A stretch of DNA of 64,000 nt from Pedobacter sp. MR2016-24 (GCF_026239655.1 NZ_JAPIVO010000002.1:434001-498000), one strand, 5' to 3'. Shown: positions 53,546 through 62,331, counted from the stretch's first letter. A program made the numbers and translations. The notes: generated from the letters alone by a model not told the origin.

Positions 53546-55168
53546 ATGAAGAACATAGATAAAATTACCTTATCGATTTTTGCCTCGGCAATAGCTTTGT
53601 CTGCGCAGGCACAGATGAATCCCAAATTGAAATTTGACGAAGCATTGAAGGTGATTCAGGAGAATTATGTGGATGAAGTGAAAGACGAGCAGCTGGTTGA
53701 TGCCGCCATAAAGGCCATGGTAGGCGATCTTGATCCGCATTCTGCTTATATCAGCAGAGAAGAAGCAGAAGCGATGAACCAGGTAATGAGCGGGAGTTTT
53801 GCAGGAATAGGTATTAAATTTCTGAAGGTGAACGACAGTACTATTGTAACAGGAGTTAATCCTGACGGACCGGCGGCACGTGGCGGATTAAGGCAGGGCG
53901 ACCGTATCATTGCAGTAGATGGTAAAACTGTTATCGGTAAAGGACTGAAAAATCAGGATATCATGCTGCTGCTGCGTGGTGAGAAAGGGAAAGCGGTCAA
54001 ACTTGATGTGACGCGTGAGGGCGTTGAAAAAACGATGGTATTCAACATCATGCGTGAGCAGATTGCAGAACTATCTATTCTGGCCAGTTATATGGTGGAT
54101 AAAGAGGTCGGTTATATTGCCCTTTCGATTTTTGGCGAATCAACCCGTAGAGAAATGGACGCGGCACTGAAAAAACTGAAGGCAGAGGGCATGAAAAAGC
54201 TGATCCTGGACCTGCAGAATAATGGTGGCGGTTATGTAGAGGCGGCCATAGGCGTGGCAGACGAATTTTTGCCGAAAGAATCTGAGGTGTTTTACTCGGT
54301 CAACAATAAAGGTGATAAAAACTATTACGGAACAGGTGGTTTTGGTCAGTTTATGTCCGGTAACCTGGTCGTACTCATTGACGAGTCTACCGCCTCATCG
54401 AGTGAAATTGTGACGGGTGCCCTTCAGGACCATGACCGGGCAGTAATTGTAGGTCGCCGGAGTTTTGGCAAAGGTCTGATGCAAAAATCATTAGTGCTTA
54501 CAGACGGATCTGTGCTGCGCATTACCGGTGCACGTTATTATACCCCTTCCGGAAGATCTATTCAGAAGTCCTACGAAAAAGGTAAGGCAGATTATTTTGG
54601 CGATTTCAACCGGAGGATGGCTTCGGGAGAACTGAAAGAAGAAGGACATTTCCAGTGGCCTGATTCCCTGAAATATAAAACACTGGTCAATAAGCGCACA
54701 GTTTACGGAGGTGGTGGCATCATGCCGGATAAGTTTATTCCTATTGATACCAATGTATACAGTGTATGGCTGGGAAATGTGATGAACAGCGGTGTGCTGA
54801 CCAGGACAGGATTTAACTATGTGCAGCAGAACAGAGCATCACTCATGAAAAAATATCCTGAGTTCCCGGCATTCAATGCCGCTTTTAAATCGGACGATTT
54901 GCTGATAGATGAAGTATTAACCCAGGCTGCGGCTAAGATTAAAGGGATACCCGCAAAAACAGATGCAGGAGCGAGAAAGAGCATTGCGATGGAACTTAAA
55001 TCTGAGATTGCCGCGCTATTATACATCGGGAATAGTTTTCCATTGCGTGTACGCAATGAAGACAGTGAAAGCTTTCACACCGCATTGAACATTCTGAGAG
55101 ATGAAACAATGTACAAAAAGCTGCTCAGCGGAACAATAAAAACGACTACCACAAAAAATAGTAAATAA
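53546..55168 (+). CDS. S41-family C-terminal processing peptidase
   Basis: A 540-aa secreted serine protease of the CtpA/Prc type. After a signal peptide (SALSAQAQ) comes an N-terminal helical part (LKFDEALKVIQENYVDEV), a PDZ domain at about 85-165 (FAGIGIKF; GGLRQGDRIIAVDGKTV), and the catalytic part with Ser284 in STASSSE and Lys309 in SFGKG, 25 residues apart as in known CtpA enzymes. The C-terminal 180 residues form an extra domain. It begins 4 bp after the thioredoxin-like gene. Its substrates may be imported peptides or misfolded envelope proteins. Confidence 0.93.
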   Translation: MKNIDKITLSIFASAIALSAQAQMNPKLKFDEALKVIQENYVDEVKDEQLVDAAIKAMVGDLDPHSAYISREEAEAMNQVMSGSFAGIGIKFLKVNDSTIVTGVNPDGPAARGGLRQGDRIIAVDGKTVIGKGLKNQDIMLLLRGEKGKAVKLDVTREGVEKTMVFNIMREQIAELSILASYMVDKEVGYIALSIFGESTRREMDAALKKLKAEGMKKLILDLQNNGGGYVEAAIGVADEFLPKESEVFYSVNNKGDKNYYGTGGFGQFMSGNLVVLIDESTASSSEIVTGALQDHDRAVIVGRRSFGKGLMQKSLVLTDGSVLRITGARYYTPSGRSIQKSYEKGKADYFGDFNRRMASGELKEEGHFQWPDSLKYKTLVNKRTVYGGGGIMPDKFIPIDTNVYSVWLGNVMNSGVLTRTGFNYVQQNRASLMKKYPEFPAFNAAFKSDDLLIDEVLTQAAAKIKGIPAKTDAGARKSIAMELKSEIAALLYIGNSFPLRVRNEDSESFHTALNILRDETMYKKLLSGTIKTTTTKNSK

Positions 55169-55193
55169 TCCAGCATAACTATAAACTAAAAAA

Positions 55194-56333
55194 ATGAAAA
55201 GAACAATTCTAGGTATACTTGCAGGTATAGCTCCCTTTTATGTCGCTGCACAAGGTGGATATACCATCAAAGGGCAACTTGGTAAACTAAATAAACCAGC
55301 GATGGCATTTCTGCTGGTCAACAGAGATGGGCAGAAGACAATGGATTCGGTCTATCTCGTGAACGGAAAATTTGAATTTAAGGGAACAGTAACATCCACA
55401 ACAGAAGCACATATCAGGGTAAAACATGATGCAACACCTGATAATCCTGCCAAAAGGAGTTCTTATGATGTGAAACCTTTACTGTTGGCGAATGAAAATT
55501 TCAGTATCACAGCCAAAGATTCGATTAAAAATGCTGCCATAACAGGTTCCCCTGTCAATGCAGAAAACGAAAAGGTAACGGCATTTCTTAAACCTATTTA
55601 TGATAAGTATGAGGCATTAAATGAAGAGTTCAAAGCGCAACCTGAAGCGAAAAAACAAGACCGCAGTTATGTGCAGACACTCGAAGAGCGTGCAAAACTA
55701 ATTGAAAAGGAGATATTTAATGCAAAGATGGATTATGTGGCAAAAAACCCGGATCAGCATATGGCTTTGATGGCTTTTAATTCAACACTCGGACCAGAAT
55801 TTGATGCCATAGCGATGCAAAAAGTGTTTATGACTTTAAATGAGAACCTGAGAAATTCATACCTGGGGAAACAAACGGAGGAAAAGATCAAAATTGTGAT
55901 GAAAACCCAGGAAGGGGTGGAGGCGGCCGATTTTTCACAGCCGGATATTGACGGTAAGATGATAAAATTGTCTGATTACCGTGGAAAGTATGTTTTACTT
56001 GACTTCTGGGCATCATGGTGTGCTCCCTGCAGAAGAGAGAACCCAAACCTGATTAAAGCTTATGCAAAATATAAGGGTAAAGGTTTTGAAATCCTTGGCG
56101 TGTCACTGGATAAAGCAGCCGATAAGGTAAAATGGCTGAAAGCCATTCAAGACGATAAGCTGACCTGGAAACAAGTGGGCGACATGAAAGGCTGGGATAA
56201 TGCTGCGGGTATGTTATATGAGGTGAAAGCTATCCCAATGAATTTCCTGATTGATCCTAATGGTAAAATCATTGCAAAATACCTGAGAGGGGAAGAGCTG
56301 GATAAAAAACTGGCCGAACTCTTTAAGCTATAA
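55194..56333 (+). CDS. DUF4369-thioredoxin (TlpA-family) periplasmic protein
   Basis: A 379-aa exported protein (signal peptide ending YVAAQ). Residues about 22-120 are a DUF4369-type beta domain (YTIKGQLGKLNKPAMAFLLV). A helical linker follows, then a TlpA/ResA thioredoxin domain with WCAPC (Cys276 and Cys279) in LLDFWASWCAPCRREN, and cis-Pro in AIPMNFLIDPNGKI. It is a periplasmic thiol-disulfide oxidoreductase and the second one in this operon. It closes the operon and is followed by a very strong hairpin. Confidence 0.92.
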   Translation: MKRTILGILAGIAPFYVAAQGGYTIKGQLGKLNKPAMAFLLVNRDGQKTMDSVYLVNGKFEFKGTVTSTTEAHIRVKHDATPDNPAKRSSYDVKPLLLANENFSITAKDSIKNAAITGSPVNAENEKVTAFLKPIYDKYEALNEEFKAQPEAKKQDRSYVQTLEERAKLIEKEIFNAKMDYVAKNPDQHMALMAFNSTLGPEFDAIAMQKVFMTLNENLRNSYLGKQTEEKIKIVMKTQEGVEAADFSQPDIDGKMIKLSDYRGKYVLLDFWASWCAPCRRENPNLIKAYAKYKGKGFEILGVSLDKAADKVKWLKAIQDDKLTWKQVGDMKGWDNAAGMLYEVKAIPMNFLIDPNGKIIAKYLRGEELDKKLAELFKL

Positions 56334-56352
56334 AGTTTTTTCTTTAGGTGTG

Positions 56353-56412
56353 AAGAAGCCGTCTCCTGAAATTCTGATTTGTTTAAATTGGAATTTCAGG
56401 AGACGGCTTCTT
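56353..56412. terminator. perfect 21-bp hairpin ending the sigma/SusCD/thioredoxin operon
   Basis: Arms 56353-56373 and 56392-56412 are complementary over all 21 bases with an 18-nt A/T-rich loop. It lies 20 bp after the last stop codon, before a convergent lipoprotein gene. The long stem with TTATTGTT after it suggests a strong terminator. Confidence 0.75.
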
Positions 56413-56464
56413 ATTGTTAAGCTGCTTTAGCAATATAACCGCGATGATCCAAAAGCGTACATGT

Positions 56465-56752
56465 TTAGTGTTTTTTTGCGGTATCAATATTTGCATTAGT
56501 AGCTGGACCACTAGCAACCGTACCGTCAGTACCAGTACTTCCGTTACCATTGCCACCTGTTGTGCCGGTACCTGTACTTGTTGCATTATTTCCAGGGTCA
56601 GTTGTACTAATAACACCAGCGGAAGTATCAGCCACAGATGAATCTGTCCTTACAGCTGAACTATCCGTTTGATCTCCACTCTTTTTGTCTGAATTGCATC
56701 CCGCAAAAACCATCCCGGTTAGCGCTAAGATTGTTAATAGTTTGAATTTCAT
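56465..56752 (-). CDS. small Thr/Gly/Ser-rich lipoprotein
   Basis: A 95-aa lipoprotein (lipobox Cys19, MVFAGC). The mature part is almost entirely Thr, Ser, Gly, Asn, Asp and Ala (runs such as TGTGTTGGNGNGSTGTDG) and should be disordered. Such proteins are common in Pedobacter-like genomes; no function is assigned. Its low-complexity body argues for a flexible surface tail rather than an enzyme. Confidence 0.7.
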   Translation of the reverse strand: MKFKLLTILALTGMVFAGCNSDKKSGDQTDSSAVRTDSSVADTSAGVISTTDPGNNATSTGTGTTGGNGNGSTGTDGTVASGPATNANIDTAKKH

Positions 56753-56828
56753 TCTTTTATTGATTAGATAAAATTATAAGTCTCTTACCAGATATAAAGA
56801 CATTCAGGAGAAAAAGGTTTTTATTTTG

Positions 56829-58052
56829 CTATTTCCTGGCAATCCTGTAAAATTTTCCGCTGTCTGTTACGGCATATAATGCGCCATTTTTACCTACAGC
56901 CAAAGCTCTGAAACGCTCACCCTCATCTTTCAGGAGTCTTTCTTCGCCCACGATTTTGTTATTTTTGATGATCAGCCGGGCAATGTGGGTACTGCTCAAT
57001 CCGCCTACAAACAGGTTACCTTTCCATTCTGATATGACATTACTGTTGTAAAATGCAATTCCCGAAGGAGAAACTACAGGATCCCAGTAATAAGCAGGCT
57101 GCTGCATACCCGCCTTTTGCTGGATACCATCTCCTACTTTTTCTCCACTGTATTCTAACCCATAAGTGATTACAGGCCATCCATAATTTCTTCCGGAACG
57201 TATGATATTGATTTCATCTCCTCCACGGGGACCAAATTCTGATTCCCATAATTCGCCAGTCTGGGGATGAATAGCCAATCCTTCCGGACTACGTAAGCCG
57301 TAGGCATAAATTTCAGGTCTTGCCTTAGCCGTTTTGGCAAAGGGTCCGCCAGGAACGGCTTTCCCGGTTTTTGTAATGTGGATGATCTTGCCAAGCGCAG
57401 AGCTGAGCGACTGTGCCTGCATTCGGATATCCGATCCTGAGCGTTCGCCGGTGCTTACAAAAAGGTTTCCGCTTTTATCAAATACAATGCGGGAACCGAA
57501 CTGCAGACTTCCTTTATAAGCCGGCGTAGCGCGATAAATGACCTGAATGTTTTCTATTTTATCTTCGCTGGCTGACAGTTTACCTTTTGCGATGGCAAGC
57601 AATGTGCCTTCAGGAGTCTGCTCTGAGTAATCCCAGTAGACCATCCTGTTGGTCGCGAATTGCGGGTCGACAGCTACATCAAGCAGACCGCCCTGTCCGT
57701 CAGCCACTACTGCTGGGAGACCTGTTATCTTCTTTACTATTTTCCCGGCAGGTGTGATGATACACATGGTACCCATCTTCTCGGTAACTAAAAATCGCCC
57801 GTCCGGAAGCAGTGAAATGCCCCATGGGTGTTCTAAAGATTTATTCAGCAGGGTAGCCGTAATTGGTGTTTTTGTCCTGACGCCAGCTATCCTTGTCTGC
57901 CCGGCAACAGCAGGTTTATAATTGGTATTGGCCGGCTTGGTTTCTACTGGGGCACTGTTTACAGCTTGCGCATAACTGCTGTTAAAGGCAAAGACCGAGG
58001 TGAGCAGCGCGACACAGATTGCCGGAGCCTTCTTAGTGGTAGATTGTTTCAT
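56829..58052 (-). CDS. PQQ-dependent sugar dehydrogenase family protein (soluble GDH/Asd type)
   Basis: A 407-aa secreted protein with signal peptide ending SSYAQ. It shows the six-bladed beta-propeller of the glucose/sorbosone dehydrogenase family: LEHPWGISLLPDGRFLVTEK, GQGGLLDVAVDPQFATN, YAYGLRSPEGLAIHPQTGELWESEFGPRGGDEIN and GRNYGWP, segments that form the PQQ and calcium site. It should oxidise aldoses in the periplasm and pass electrons to a quinone or another acceptor. PQQ must be made or scavenged; no pqq gene is in this window. Confidence 0.9.
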   Translation of the reverse strand: MKQSTTKKAPAICVALLTSVFAFNSSYAQAVNSAPVETKPANTNYKPAVAGQTRIAGVRTKTPITATLLNKSLEHPWGISLLPDGRFLVTEKMGTMCIITPAGKIVKKITGLPAVVADGQGGLLDVAVDPQFATNRMVYWDYSEQTPEGTLLAIAKGKLSASEDKIENIQVIYRATPAYKGSLQFGSRIVFDKSGNLFVSTGERSGSDIRMQAQSLSSALGKIIHITKTGKAVPGGPFAKTAKARPEIYAYGLRSPEGLAIHPQTGELWESEFGPRGGDEINIIRSGRNYGWPVITYGLEYSGEKVGDGIQQKAGMQQPAYYWDPVVSPSGIAFYNSNVISEWKGNLFVGGLSSTHIARLIIKNNKIVGEERLLKDEGERFRALAVGKNGALYAVTDSGKFYRIARK

Positions 58053-58157
58053 GAATTGTATGTTAAATCGATTAATTAAATTTACAGTTTTTTGTCGGGA
58101 ATGAAAGGGCTGAGCTATTTATTACCATACATCAATGTGGGTTCCGGCAGGGATGAG

Positions 58158-58165
58158 TAATTTTG
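58158..58165 (+). promoter_or_regulatory. -7 element TAATTTTG of the LLM oxidoreductase gene
   Basis: An exact TAnnTTTG match 21 bp before the ATG at 58186. It supports that start over the earlier ATG at 58135, which would lie upstream of the promoter. Confidence 0.45.
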
Positions 58166-58185
58166 TTATATATAAAAATAGAATT

Positions 58186-59232
58186 ATGGAATTAGGTATA
58201 GGCATGTTTGGTGATTTATCTTTTGACCCTGCAACAGGGAAACCAAGAGCAGCAAAACTCAAACTACATGAAATTCTGGAACAGATTAAACTGGCAGATG
58301 AAGTTGGACTGGATGTTTTTGGTCTTGGTGAACACCACAGGCCTGACTATGCAGTTTCCAGTCCGGAGATTGTTCTGGCAGCGGCAGCGAGTATCACTAA
58401 AAATATAAAGTTAACCAGTACTGTGACCGTTTTAAGTTCAGCGGAACCAGTAAAAGTATATCAGGATTTTGCAACTATCGATCTGATTTCTGACGGACGT
58501 GCCGAAATAGCAGTTGGTCGCGGAAGTTTTATCGAGTCGTTCCCCTTATTTGGATACAATCTGAAAGATTACGATAAATTATTTGAAGAGAAGCTGGATT
58601 TGTTATTGAACATCAATAACAATGAAATAGTGAACTGGAAAGGTGAGCTGCGTGCGCCTTTAGTTAATCAGACCGTATTACCAAGAGCAACCAACAACGG
58701 TCAGCTACCTATCTGGATTGCGGTAGGTGGAACACCTGCATCTGTTTTACGCGCTGCCAGGTTAGGAATGCCACTGATTGTCGCCATTATTGGTGGCATG
58801 CCCGAACAGTTTCAGCCTTTGATTGAATTTTATAAAGACGAATATGCGAAAGCAGGCCATGATGTAGCTAAAATGCAGATTGGTATCCATTCGCATAGCT
58901 TTGTCAGCAATGATGCTGCCGTTACAAACGATTATTACGTGAATTACGCTGCACAAATGAACAGAGTTGGTGCTAGTCGCGGCTGGCCTCCATATTCTAA
59001 AATGCAATATAACGCAGGCCGTTCAAAAGAAGGAGCGCTGTTTATAGGTGACGCGGCTGAAGTAACTGATAAAATCCTGTACATGCACGAATTATTTGGC
59101 ATTACCCGTTTTATCGGTCATATGGATGTAGGTGATCCTTCACATGCAACGATGATGAAGTCTATCGAGGTATTCGGAAAAGAAATTGCTCCTGCAGTGA
59201 GAAAAGCTACAGGGGCAAAGCAGCTGGTGTAG
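58186..59232 (+). CDS. LLM-class flavin-dependent oxidoreductase (luciferase-like)
   Basis: About 348 aa, a bacterial-luciferase-like TIM-barrel flavoprotein. It shows GLGEHHRPDYAVSSPEIVLAA, LTSTVTVLSSAEPVKVYQDFATIDLIS, then GRAEIAVGRGSF and PIWIAVGGTPASVLRAARLG, all typical of the family of FMN/F420-linked monooxygenases related to LuxA. It takes reduced flavin from elsewhere; the substrate is unknown. The ATG at 58186 lies directly after a -7 element. It is a single gene with a bidirectional terminator after it. Confidence 0.9.
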   Translation: MELGIGMFGDLSFDPATGKPRAAKLKLHEILEQIKLADEVGLDVFGLGEHHRPDYAVSSPEIVLAAAASITKNIKLTSTVTVLSSAEPVKVYQDFATIDLISDGRAEIAVGRGSFIESFPLFGYNLKDYDKLFEEKLDLLLNINNNEIVNWKGELRAPLVNQTVLPRATNNGQLPIWIAVGGTPASVLRAARLGMPLIVAIIGGMPEQFQPLIEFYKDEYAKAGHDVAKMQIGIHSHSFVSNDAAVTNDYYVNYAAQMNRVGASRGWPPYSKMQYNAGRSKEGALFIGDAAEVTDKILYMHELFGITRFIGHMDVGDPSHATMMKSIEVFGKEIAPAVRKATGAKQLV

Positions 59233-59252
59233 CATCAGATTGCCAGGTATAT

Positions 59253-59290
59253 AAAAAAGGGTTTTCGCTTTAAAATGAAAACCCTTTTTT
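59253..59290. terminator. bidirectional terminator between LLM gene and ParA unit
   Basis: Arms AAAAAAGGGTTTTC and GAAAACCCTTTTTT are perfectly complementary around a 10-nt loop and give T runs on either strand. Confidence 0.8.
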
Positions 59291-59305
59291 ATGTTCTATG
59301 TACGA

Positions 59306-59566
59306 TTACAAATCGTATTCCTTTTCTACAAGTGTCATAATCAGCTCTTTTACAGTAACACCTTTCTGCGCACCGAGTATTTTCAGCGCTTTCAGGGCAC
59401 TTTTTTTAAGCCTCAGCGGATAAGTTACAATTTCCTCCTCAGCAGCGGTGGCGGCCGGTTTGGCAGCATTTGTAACATTCTCTTTTAATGGAGAATTAAA
59501 CAAGGCAGATACTCCGCCCAGGTTTTTATTGTTATCCTCTATGTCGCCTAAATTCTTCTTTGCCAT
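59306..59566 (-). CDS. small ParA partner with ribbon-helix-helix-like C-terminus
   Basis: An 86-aa protein: a disordered, Asn/Ala-rich N-terminal half, then YPLRLKKSALKALKILGAQK with GVTVKELIMTLVEKEYDL, a pattern like a short ribbon-helix-helix or CopG/ParG domain. It begins 3 bp after the ParA gene on the same strand, so they are an operon. It probably binds DNA or a cargo and stimulates the ParA ATPase. It is not a canonical ParB. Confidence 0.72.
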   Translation of the reverse strand: MAKKNLGDIEDNNKNLGGVSALFNSPLKENVTNAAKPAATAAEEEIVTYPLRLKKSALKALKILGAQKGVTVKELIMTLVEKEYDL

Positions 59567-59569
59567 AAC

Positions 59570-60313
59570 TTATATTTTAACTAAAATTTCATCTACCAGA
59601 TTTGAATAATCTACCGCACCGTTTGATTCCGGGGCATACTCAAAAACATCTACACCTTTCAGCTGCGCCTCTACCAATGCCACATTGATCCTTACCGAAG
59701 TATCGAATAACTTATCATTGAAGTATTTTTTAATACTGCTGGTGATTTGTTCAGTAATTACCCTTCTCGGATTGATCTTGGTGATAAATACCCCACCTAT
59801 GGTCAGGTTTTCATTGTAGTGTGTGCGTACATCAGAGATGATAGATACCAGTCTGTCTATTCCTCTGTAGGCGAAGTATTCTGCTTCTAAAGGAATCATT
59901 ACCGTATCGGCTGCCACCAGTGCATTTACCGTTAACATACCCAGTGCCGGTGCGCAATCAATTAATACATAATCATATTTTCCGGCAACGGCTTTCAGCA
60001 ATCTTTTAAGAATAGTCTCTCTTCCCAATCTGGAAACGAGTTCTATTTCCGCACCCAATAAATCAAGAGAGGAGGGTACAATATCCAGGTATTCTGAAAT
60101 AGTTTCTACAGGAAGGGCAATATCATCTTTGATACTGTCGTAGATAGACACTTTAACATCTCTTAATCCCAAACCTTCTGTTAAGTTAGACTGAGGATCA
60201 ATATCAATCAATAATGTTTTTTTCTTCAGCCGCGCTAATCCTGCGCCAATGTTCAGTGTAGATGTTGTTTTTCCGGTTCCCCCTTTATGGTTAATAACAG
60301 CTATAATCTTCAT
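59570..60313 (-). CDS. ParA-family Walker-type ATPase
   Basis: A 247-aa ParA/MinD-type ATPase with a deviant Walker A motif (HKGGTGKTT, 9-17, with the signature Lys10), DIDPQSNL and the segment VLIDCAPALGML (Walker B). There is no N-terminal helix-turn-helix, so it is a short ParA of the type that moves plasmids or positions cell cargo on the nucleoid. It lacks a ParB neighbour but is coupled to a small RHH-like protein. Short repeats lie upstream. Its cargo is unknown; a chromosomal locus, a plasmid remnant or a protein cluster are all possible. Confidence 0.9.
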   Translation of the reverse strand: MKIIAVINHKGGTGKTTSTLNIGAGLARLKKKTLLIDIDPQSNLTEGLGLRDVKVSIYDSIKDDIALPVETISEYLDIVPSSLDLLGAEIELVSRLGRETILKRLLKAVAGKYDYVLIDCAPALGMLTVNALVAADTVMIPLEAEYFAYRGIDRLVSIISDVRTHYNENLTIGGVFITKINPRRVITEQITSSIKKYFNDKLFDTSVRINVALVEAQLKGVDVFEYAPESNGAVDYSNLVDEILVKI

Positions 60314-60320
60314 CTTAATG

Positions 60321-60378
60321 TATCTATATATAAAGAGGCAATGATACTCAGGTTTTTTTATATTTAGATATCTTTATA
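60321..60378. repeat. TATCTWTATA repeats upstream of parA
   Basis: TATCTATATA (60321-60330) and TATCTTTATA (60369-60378) are direct repeats with one differing base. They lie just before the parA start. Small RHH partners of ParA usually bind short repeats of this kind, both as operator and as partition site. Assignment is inference. Confidence 0.35.
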
Positions 60379-60428
60379 CCGATATCGCCTTGATAAAAGA
60401 TTAACTGCCTTGAATTCAGCTTGAAAAA

Positions 60429-61091
60429 TTAGTTAGGTGTGATGCTGCCTTTGACGAAATCCAGATATAAAGCATGTGTTGCATTATTTTCAACTTTTTG
60501 CTTGTTCCATTTTGGTGCACGTTTTAGTGTATTGAGCACTTCCTGGCGGACAGCTTTTGAAAGATGTTCACTAAGGGCAAAGTTGGTCAGGGTGCCATCT
60601 TTTTTTACTTTAAAAGAGGCAATGAGGCGACCATTGGTAGAAGCAGGAACCTTACAGTTTTTAACCATGTAGTGATGAAGTGACAACAACTCAGGGTCCA
60701 CCACAACCATACTGATTTCTCCAAGCAGCATTCCCTGGTTAATATCCGGAATAACAGCTTTAGGAGCCACTTTGCCAAGCGTTGTTTGTGCATTCGCTTT
60801 TTCTCCCGCTGCACCTATCCCGATAAATACCATTGCTGCGACAGCCCATTTTTTCCATGTGGAGTTAATCGCAGGTGCTGGAACAGTTAATTGAGTTGCG
60901 GAGAATCTACCGCAGATACTGTTGTTGTTTTCTTCCATAATCTGAAGGAAATAGGCAGCTTTCTGATCTGTCAGGTCATATACTTTTTTCTGGCAGTTAG
61001 CGCAGAATCTGCCTTCTGCTGCAGGTTGCATATCTTCCCAATTCTGGTTACAGGTAAAACTAAGGCTGGCATTAGTGATTTTATCTTCCAT
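60429..61091 (-). CDS. Cys-rich N-terminus, one membrane helix and TonB C-terminal-like domain
   Basis: A 220-aa protein. The N-terminal 60 residues carry cysteines at 14, 30, 33 and 60 in FTCNQNWEDMQPA and RFCANCQKKVYDLT, like a metal-binding ribbon. A membrane helix lies at about 81-97 (KWAVAAMVFIGIGAAG). The periplasmic end, about 150-215, resembles the TonB C-terminal domain (NGRLIASFKVKKDGTLTNFAL; VLNTLKRAPKW). It has no proline-rich spacer, so it may not energise receptors. The Cys-rich start is widespread in Bacteroidota proteins, and its function is unknown. Confidence 0.68.
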   Translation of the reverse strand: MEDKITNASLSFTCNQNWEDMQPAAEGRFCANCQKKVYDLTDQKAAYFLQIMEENNNSICGRFSATQLTVPAPAINSTWKKWAVAAMVFIGIGAAGEKANAQTTLGKVAPKAVIPDINQGMLLGEISMVVVDPELLSLHHYMVKNCKVPASTNGRLIASFKVKKDGTLTNFALSEHLSKAVRQEVLNTLKRAPKWNKQKVENNATHALYLDFVKGSITPN

Positions 61092-61264
61092 GGTTGTTTA
61101 TTTGGAAGAGGGATGCAGGATTGCCGGCGATTCCATAACCCGCTTTCATAAAAATTAGCGGATATGATCTGCCTGTCCTGAAAAAGAAATACCCGTAACC
61201 GGAAAACAAATTGAAATTATGTCATTTACTTGCATGATCTGTTTTTCTTTATCATATTTGGATG

Positions 61265-61282
61265 TAGTACAGAATAGTACAG
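61265..61282. promoter_or_regulatory. TAGTACAG direct repeat before the GntR-family gene
   Basis: TAGTACAG occurs at 61265-61272 and 61275-61282, 10 bp apart, that is one helical turn, and each contains the palindrome GTAC. It lies just before the regulator's ATG at 61306 and could be its own operator. Confidence 0.4.
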
Positions 61283-61305
61283 GGAAATTAAACCAGCGCG
61301 CTGCA

Positions 61306-62322
61306 ATGAATTTTATCTTTCAAAAGATCAGGGAATTAATTGAGATCAGTTCAGTGTCCAAACATGAACAGCTTATTCAGGGTATACTCAATGCAATTGA
61401 TGAAAAACTGGTATCAGAAGGCGAGATGCTCCCCTCGGTTAATGCCATGATGCGTGAATTTGGTTTTGCCAGAGAAACCATCGTCAAAGCATATAAGGAA
61501 CTGATTAGTCGTGGTATCATTAAGTCCACCAACCGCCTGGGTTATTTTGTCGCCATTGAAGATACCGAGCAGCTGCTTAAAGTAGCGCTGGTATTGTTTA
61601 ATTTCGATTTCTTCCAGGAAAACCTGTACAGAAATTTTAAGGAAGGACTAGGTGAGAATGTGCACCTGGATATCTTTTTTCACCACAATAACATAGAAAC
61701 CTTCCAAAGTATCATCTCCAGTATCAAGGGAAAATATGGGATGTACGTCATTGCGCCTATACCTCATCCCAAAACCCCTGAACTGGTAAAGTCACTTCCG
61801 CTAAATAAATTGCTGATCATCGACAGGTTTGTACAGATCGATGAAGAGGTGTCCTATATCGTTCAGGAATTTGAAGAATCGGCCTACCAGGCTTTCGCGC
61901 AACTGGCCGGCAGGATAAAGGAATTTGATGAATTTGTTTTCTTTTTCAAGGCTTCCTCTGCAGAGCCTATAGATGTGCTCAGGGCTTTTAAGCGCTTTGT
62001 GAAAGATTTTAAGGTGAATGGTACAGTAAAAACTGCCTATGTTCCGGGATCTGTTAAAGCCGGAAAGGTTTATTTCACCATCAATAATTCGGAGTTATGG
62101 GTCATCATCAAAGACACAATGACAAAGAAATTTAAACCTGGTAAAGACGTAGGTATTTTATCACATAATGACGACACTGTTAAAGAAATCATTTCTGATG
62201 GAATTACCACATTCTCTGTAGATTTTGGATTGATGGGTAAACTGGCAGCAGAATTTGTACTGAGCAGGCGTAAAACCCAGGAAGTTCTTCCTACATTGTT
62301 GCTCAGAAGAAATTCTTTATAA
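61306..62322 (+). CDS. GntR-family regulator with periplasmic-binding-like sensor domain
   Basis: About 338 aa. An N-terminal GntR winged helix (LIQGILNAIDEKLVSEGEML; NAMMREFGFARETIVKAYKEL; RGIIKSTNRLGYFV) is followed by a C-terminal domain resembling the LacI/GalR sugar-binding fold (FQSIISSIKGKYGMYVIAPIP; VGILSHNDDTVKEIISDGITTFSVDFGLMG). This is the AraR-like layout that senses a sugar. I chose the ATG at 61306, since the frame is open upstream but less gene-like. The symporter gene follows at 9 bp, so it probably controls the uptake of its own ligand. Confidence 0.85.
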   Translation: MNFIFQKIRELIEISSVSKHEQLIQGILNAIDEKLVSEGEMLPSVNAMMREFGFARETIVKAYKELISRGIIKSTNRLGYFVAIEDTEQLLKVALVLFNFDFFQENLYRNFKEGLGENVHLDIFFHHNNIETFQSIISSIKGKYGMYVIAPIPHPKTPELVKSLPLNKLLIIDRFVQIDEEVSYIVQEFEESAYQAFAQLAGRIKEFDEFVFFFKASSAEPIDVLRAFKRFVKDFKVNGTVKTAYVPGSVKAGKVYFTINNSELWVIIKDTMTKKFKPGKDVGILSHNDDTVKEIISDGITTFSVDFGLMGKLAAEFVLSRRKTQEVLPTLLLRRNSL

Positions 62323-62331
62323 GCTTATCAG

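Noticed and set aside
59306..60313. Canonical chromosomal parABS locus
   Set aside because: No ParB gene or parS-like palindrome is present; only a short ParA and an 86-aa partner.
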